In this document: one piece after another, positions 60,228 to 64,000 of the stretch
Layout: each line of letters opens with the position of its first letter
Numbering within the stretch: position 1 is the stretch's first letter
From: Membranipora membranacea
Taxonomy: Eukaryota; Bryozoa; Gymnolaemata; Cheilostomatida; Membraniporidae
Assembly (NCBI GenBank): GCA_914767715.1
Contig: OU612067.1
Span: 12,095,001 to 12,159,000, forward strand
DNA: 64,000 bases
Direction of reading: 5' to 3'
The notes under the pieces: generated by a model
The model's database searches: none
What the model saw: the letters and a program-made list of their open reading frames with translations, nothing else
What the model was told of the DNA's origin: nothing
Position numbers and translations under genes: made by a program

Positions 60228-63200
60228 AATTTCGGTACAATAAACCATTAATATTCTATCCGCTGCAGCCTCCTGTGTTAAGCATTGCACTAGGGGCATT
60301 GGGTTGGTTTTAAAATAAATGAATACACCGCTCTGTTTCAGGGTCACCATGCAGTGTTCACCAGAATTGAAAATAATTAGCAATGTGTCTCATGGTGAAG
60401 AGCCATTACATACTTTCGAATATCTTCATTGAATATGGACAAAAAAGGCCCTTTGGTAACTTCCCAAGTACACTAATGTCTGGCTGCAACCTCTAAAACA
60501 TGACCTAGTTGATGAAGGGTAACCATGATGCACCCATTTTCCTGATTCATGATCGTACAATGTATAGCGTGTACTGAGTCCCTTTTTGCAAACAACTGAG
60601 CAAAAGTTGTGTGACCTTTTGGCTATAATGACTTGTTAAAATCAGTTCAAAGATAGTTTAATTTGTTATCCAGAATTTGTCGGTGAATTTGAGGTGAGAA
60701 TTCAAACATATATGATGATTATAGGATTAAGAGGATTATATATTCAAGTATTTAAATTACCGTGGTTTAGTAAACAGTTTTGGATACTTGTAAATAACCA
60801 GTAATTTGGTAAGACCAGCTTGTTAGCCAATACATACTTGGTATAAATGGTACATATTAGCATGAGGTGAATAGGTGCATAATCAGTAGCTTTTGTTAAC
60901 TAAGGCATGCTTGCGAGACTGCAGCTAGATATGGGTGTATTTGAGATGCCAAGGGACCCCTATTAGTTCAAATGCAGTGAAATTTTTTGTAGGTATGTAA
61001 AATTACTGTTCCGCATGATATGGTTAATGATTTGTCTTCTTTGAGGAACTTTCAGTGTGTTGGCCAAAATTGGCTCGAGCCAATTAATGGTCAAACAGCC
61101 ATACAAAAATCTGTCCACCAAAAGTACCAGGAATTGAACTTTTTAAATGATTTACCTTGAATCGCACAAATTCAATTATTGTGAATTAAATCATTTATGG
61201 CTTACATGTGTGAAGCTGATCCTCTTCCATGTTCAATTTTCCTTTAATCATCAACATCGGTATTCATCAACTTTTTTTAGGATGACACAATTGAATGATG
61301 ACAAGTTCATTAAGTGTATTATGCTGACATATCAAGAAATTTGAAATAGTATTCTGCTCTGTATTATCAGGTTTCCCTCATGATCTTCCCGGAGTTAGTA
61401 TAATAGTATCGGAGAATAGTGGAGCTAGTGATGAGGAGATACAGTACACAAGAGATCCAAACAACCGCATCACACGTCATGATCTCCAATATGTGAGATA
61501 TTTAAAATATGTGAGACTCAAAACAACCCTGCCAACGGACGGAATAATATTTGATGAGGTGGAGGTGTATGCTTTCAGTAAGTCAGTTGGGCCCTTCTCA
61601 TTTGTTCTTATAGTAATTGTCTGAATTGATTCCAAGTATTGTGATTACTATTGTTCACAAGCAGCACAGTGAACTCAGAGTCATCGTATTTCAATTCAGC
61701 CCGCTTGATGTATAATGTGATATATATATAGCAATAACTCATGTAACTCAGTGATCTCAAAGTGTTAATCACTTTGTTTGCAGTTTTTTTTCTCTCAGTG
61801 CACCTTGCTACAGTTACAGGTGCTTGATTGACGTTTACCATTGGACCATTTTAGACACCCAGCAGTTTATTCCTCGGCAGGTTTCAGCCACTGGTATTAG
61901 CACTAGTGAGGTGAGGTTAAACTGGATTCGCCCTGTGTCGGCCAATGGTTATTCTATGAAATACCAGGTGAGCTCATTGCTTGCTATGATCATCTTGTTG
62001 TCGTTTTAATTTTCTCCTAAAGTATATGAAGACAAGGAACATTTGGTTTTTTCTTCTTGTCCTGTGCGAATCAAGTATGTTACCAACAAGTGCAGTGTCA
62101 CTTTTTTCATTTGTTGACTAAATCTTTCATCACTGTAGGATGCAAATTTGTTTTACCAAACACCATAATTAAATGACTTCGGAAGTCAATTAATACCTAA
62201 TCGGTGTGATAGTGAAACTGACTTACTTCCTCAAGGGCAGATTGAAGATAACTATATCCTGTTTAAAAGGAAACTTTTCACTGATTTTTGATAGTACAAA
62301 TGTGGTGATAAAGACTGGAGTACCACGCTGAAGAGTACAAACCTACAACACTCAGCTACAGTAAGCGGTTTGAATGGCAGCTGGCGTCACACTTGTTCTG
62401 TAAGAGTGCTCAAATCACCAGGGAATCCGATTACAGATGTTGGAAATACTTGGTGTGCAGGTACAATTGAACAATCCTCAGTGATGTGGCCGCTAGATAA
62501 ATCAAAACATGCATCGAACCACAATGGAAACAGCTCATGACAATGATCTCCTTTGCCATATTTCTCCTAGATTTTCAGAGTAAAAAATTCAGAATAACTT
62601 CAAACGAATTAGCATGCCACGCCTTCGGTACCAATTATGGAAGAGAATAATAATCAATAATCACAGACTAATGTTGCAGCAGTATAATAAATTTACCTAC
62701 AAACTAGGAGCAATTTGGCGCAGACAATGAAGTTTTGCCCTTAACACACGCACTATTTTGCGGTCCATTCTTGGAATGTGTTGAGTGACTGAATCCATTT
62801 CAACGTACTTTTTGTTTAACCTACATCAATTTTCCTATTTCAATTCCAAGGAAATGTCCGCCCACAACCAATAACGCTATCAGCTGGGATTCCGACACAG
62901 ACTACTAATGCTGGGAGAGAAAGATGGAGATATGTCATCACCTGGAGTGTAAGAATTTATGAGCTATCTTCTCTGTACAAAATCTCAAATAAACAACAAC
63001 AACTTGAACAATAACTTTGAGCTGTGTAGCAACTTTATTTAACATGCTTCCCAACCATGCAAGGTAAGGAGAATTTCCTACTGTCTGTCATGTATTTATG
63101 AGGTCATACAAACCTCTTTAGATAAGATTTATCATTTCATGCTTTCAGTCGAGAGACTCATAAAAAGAGTAAATCATTTCTATCGAGCTGGTATTATATT

Positions 63201-63955
63201 CAAATTTGCTCACCTAATATTTTCTTTATGCAGCGCTTCTGGGGCTGGTACTACATGCCAAGTGTGGTGCAGAGCTCATTGATTGATACATCATCGCACT
63301 GTTTTCTTTTGATCTTTTAGATGCCATCTGATTATATACTTGATTGTTTGACCATTATAAATGGAAAATATCAGGTCGAAGTGGACGGTGTAGTTCAAGC
63401 TAATCAACCATTGACAAGCTACACATATTACACTGATGGGAACGTAAACCTGAACATAACAATAAGGTCACGCAACAGAGATGATGGTCTCTCCTCACCA
63501 GCTGAAAGTTCCTTTACGACACCAACAGGGTTACGTGAGTTCTACGCATCATCCCATTTGACAATTTAATTGGATTATGAGAATAATGATAAATAACTAT
63601 TCGTCATCTATGACCAAATAAGTTCATTTTTTTAAAGAAGGTGCTTTCAAGGTGTGATTTTAGCCTAGGGAAGACTAATTTCTTATCTTTCATTTGTATC
63701 AATTTCCAATTGAACACAATTAAAAGTCTAAGACAACGATAATGTTATACATATATATATATAAATTTATGTGTTTTCAAATTGTTGCTGGCAGTTTGGT
63801 TGTTACTTTTCTTGACAGAGGTCACAAATTGTTTTTCAGCACCACACGGTAAACCACTCAGTGTCTCTCTTACTGGTCCCACTACAAGCTGTATTAAAAT
63901 ATGGTACACAGGAGTAGAATACCCAAATGCACCTACCACACAGATCACCTACCAG
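58063..63955 (+). CDS. Gene D (5' end): receptor paralogue of gene B, cut by the window edge
   Basis: Exons: 58063-58120 (signal peptide MGDLTRF..IFFLSLLI), 59600-59866 and 61371-61577 (lectin-like domain with NVALYKSTT, NLVDG, CSGC, YWQVNLGDKY and FDEVEVYAF), 61855-61967 with 62295-62460 (FN3 1, alpha type), 62851-62948 with 63321-63534 (FN3 2, beta type), 63840-63955 (first half of FN3 3, with EYPNAP and ITYQ). All phases equal those of the matching gene B exons and several lengths are identical. No frame break is seen. Whether the missing 3' part encodes phosphatase domains (B type) or a tyrosine-motif tail (A type) cannot be told from this window. Confidence 0.85.
59156..59400 (+). repeat. 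tRNA-derived SINE in gene D intron 1
   Basis: A plus-strand head with an A-box-like GATCTGATGGTTAAGGGTG and a B-box-like TGTTTAATTCCC, about 33 bp apart, followed by a body of about 150 bp. The B box departs from consensus (TTTAATTCC for TTCGATTCC), so the copy is old. The 3' boundary is uncertain. Confidence 0.6.
59957..60237 (+). repeat. tRNA-derived SINE with (ATT)n tail in gene D intron 2
   Basis: A nearly complete SINE of about 280 bp. The A-box-like TGAGCCTAGTGGTTAGCGA (59961-59979) and B-box-like GCGTCTGATTCCCG (60003-60016) are followed by an unrelated body and a terminal (ATT)n run of ten or more units. The order of head, body and simple-repeat tail is typical of tRNA SINEs mobilised by a LINE. 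Confidence 0.75.
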
Positions 63956-64000
63956 GTACATTATCACAACATGTGCATGTCATCAATATTCATGTTTTAA

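Overview
This is an animal (metazoan) genomic window. Its genes are split into many short exons with GT..AG introns, mostly in phases 1 and 0. The introns are A+T-rich and hold tRNA-derived SINEs, MITEs, an RTE-like LINE, a hAT relic and a BEL/Pao relic. I cannot place the phylum from sequence alone; a marine invertebrate is the natural guess. There are no bacterial-style genes, CRISPR arrays or rRNA genes. All exon limits below come from reading splice sites and checking frame continuity by hand.

The window holds a head-to-tail cluster of four paralogous cell-surface receptor genes, all on the + strand. Gene A (3' end only, 178-2071) has the membrane-proximal domain of a receptor tyrosine phosphatase (RPTP), one sushi/CCP module, a transmembrane helix, and a short tail rich in phosphotyrosine-type motifs with no phosphatase. 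Gene B (7286-45197, complete, 50 exons, 2245 codons plus stop) encodes a signal peptide, an F-type-lectin/F5-8C-like domain, about 13 fibronectin type III (FN3) domains in alternating alpha/beta pairs, a furin-type membrane-proximal domain, a transmembrane helix, an intact PTP domain D1 and a D2 that has lost its catalytic residues. Gene C (47855-56712) is a broken A-type copy with frameshifts, stops and a lost splice acceptor, opened up by hAT and BEL/Pao relics. Gene D (58063 to the right edge) is the 5' end of another full-size paralogue: signal peptide, lectin-like domain, FN3 1-2 and the start of FN3 3. Its cytoplasmic end lies outside the window.

Genes B and D also share a conserved upstream block about 215 bp before their start codons that contains an ETS-type GGAA core. 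The most interesting feature is the cluster itself. Similar ectodomains are attached either to an active tyrosine phosphatase or to a phosphatase-free tail carrying a TxYxxV (ITSM-like) motif, YxN, YxxL and PPxY motifs. This looks like a paired receptor system in which one paralogue could act on the tail of another; that functional link is inference.

Between and inside the genes are identifiable repeats: a degenerate LINE reverse transcriptase (5.8-6.3 kb), four tRNA-derived SINE heads, two copies of a 377-bp TTAA-flanked MITE with a visible empty site, two copies of a second MITE family, a third MITE upstream of gene D, a 1.9-kb element with about 200-bp inverted ends and a THAP-like start, a 2.9-kb RTE-like LINE flanked by 16-bp direct repeats, several perfect hairpins, an 11-bp minisatellite next to a splice acceptor, and duplicated intron segments.
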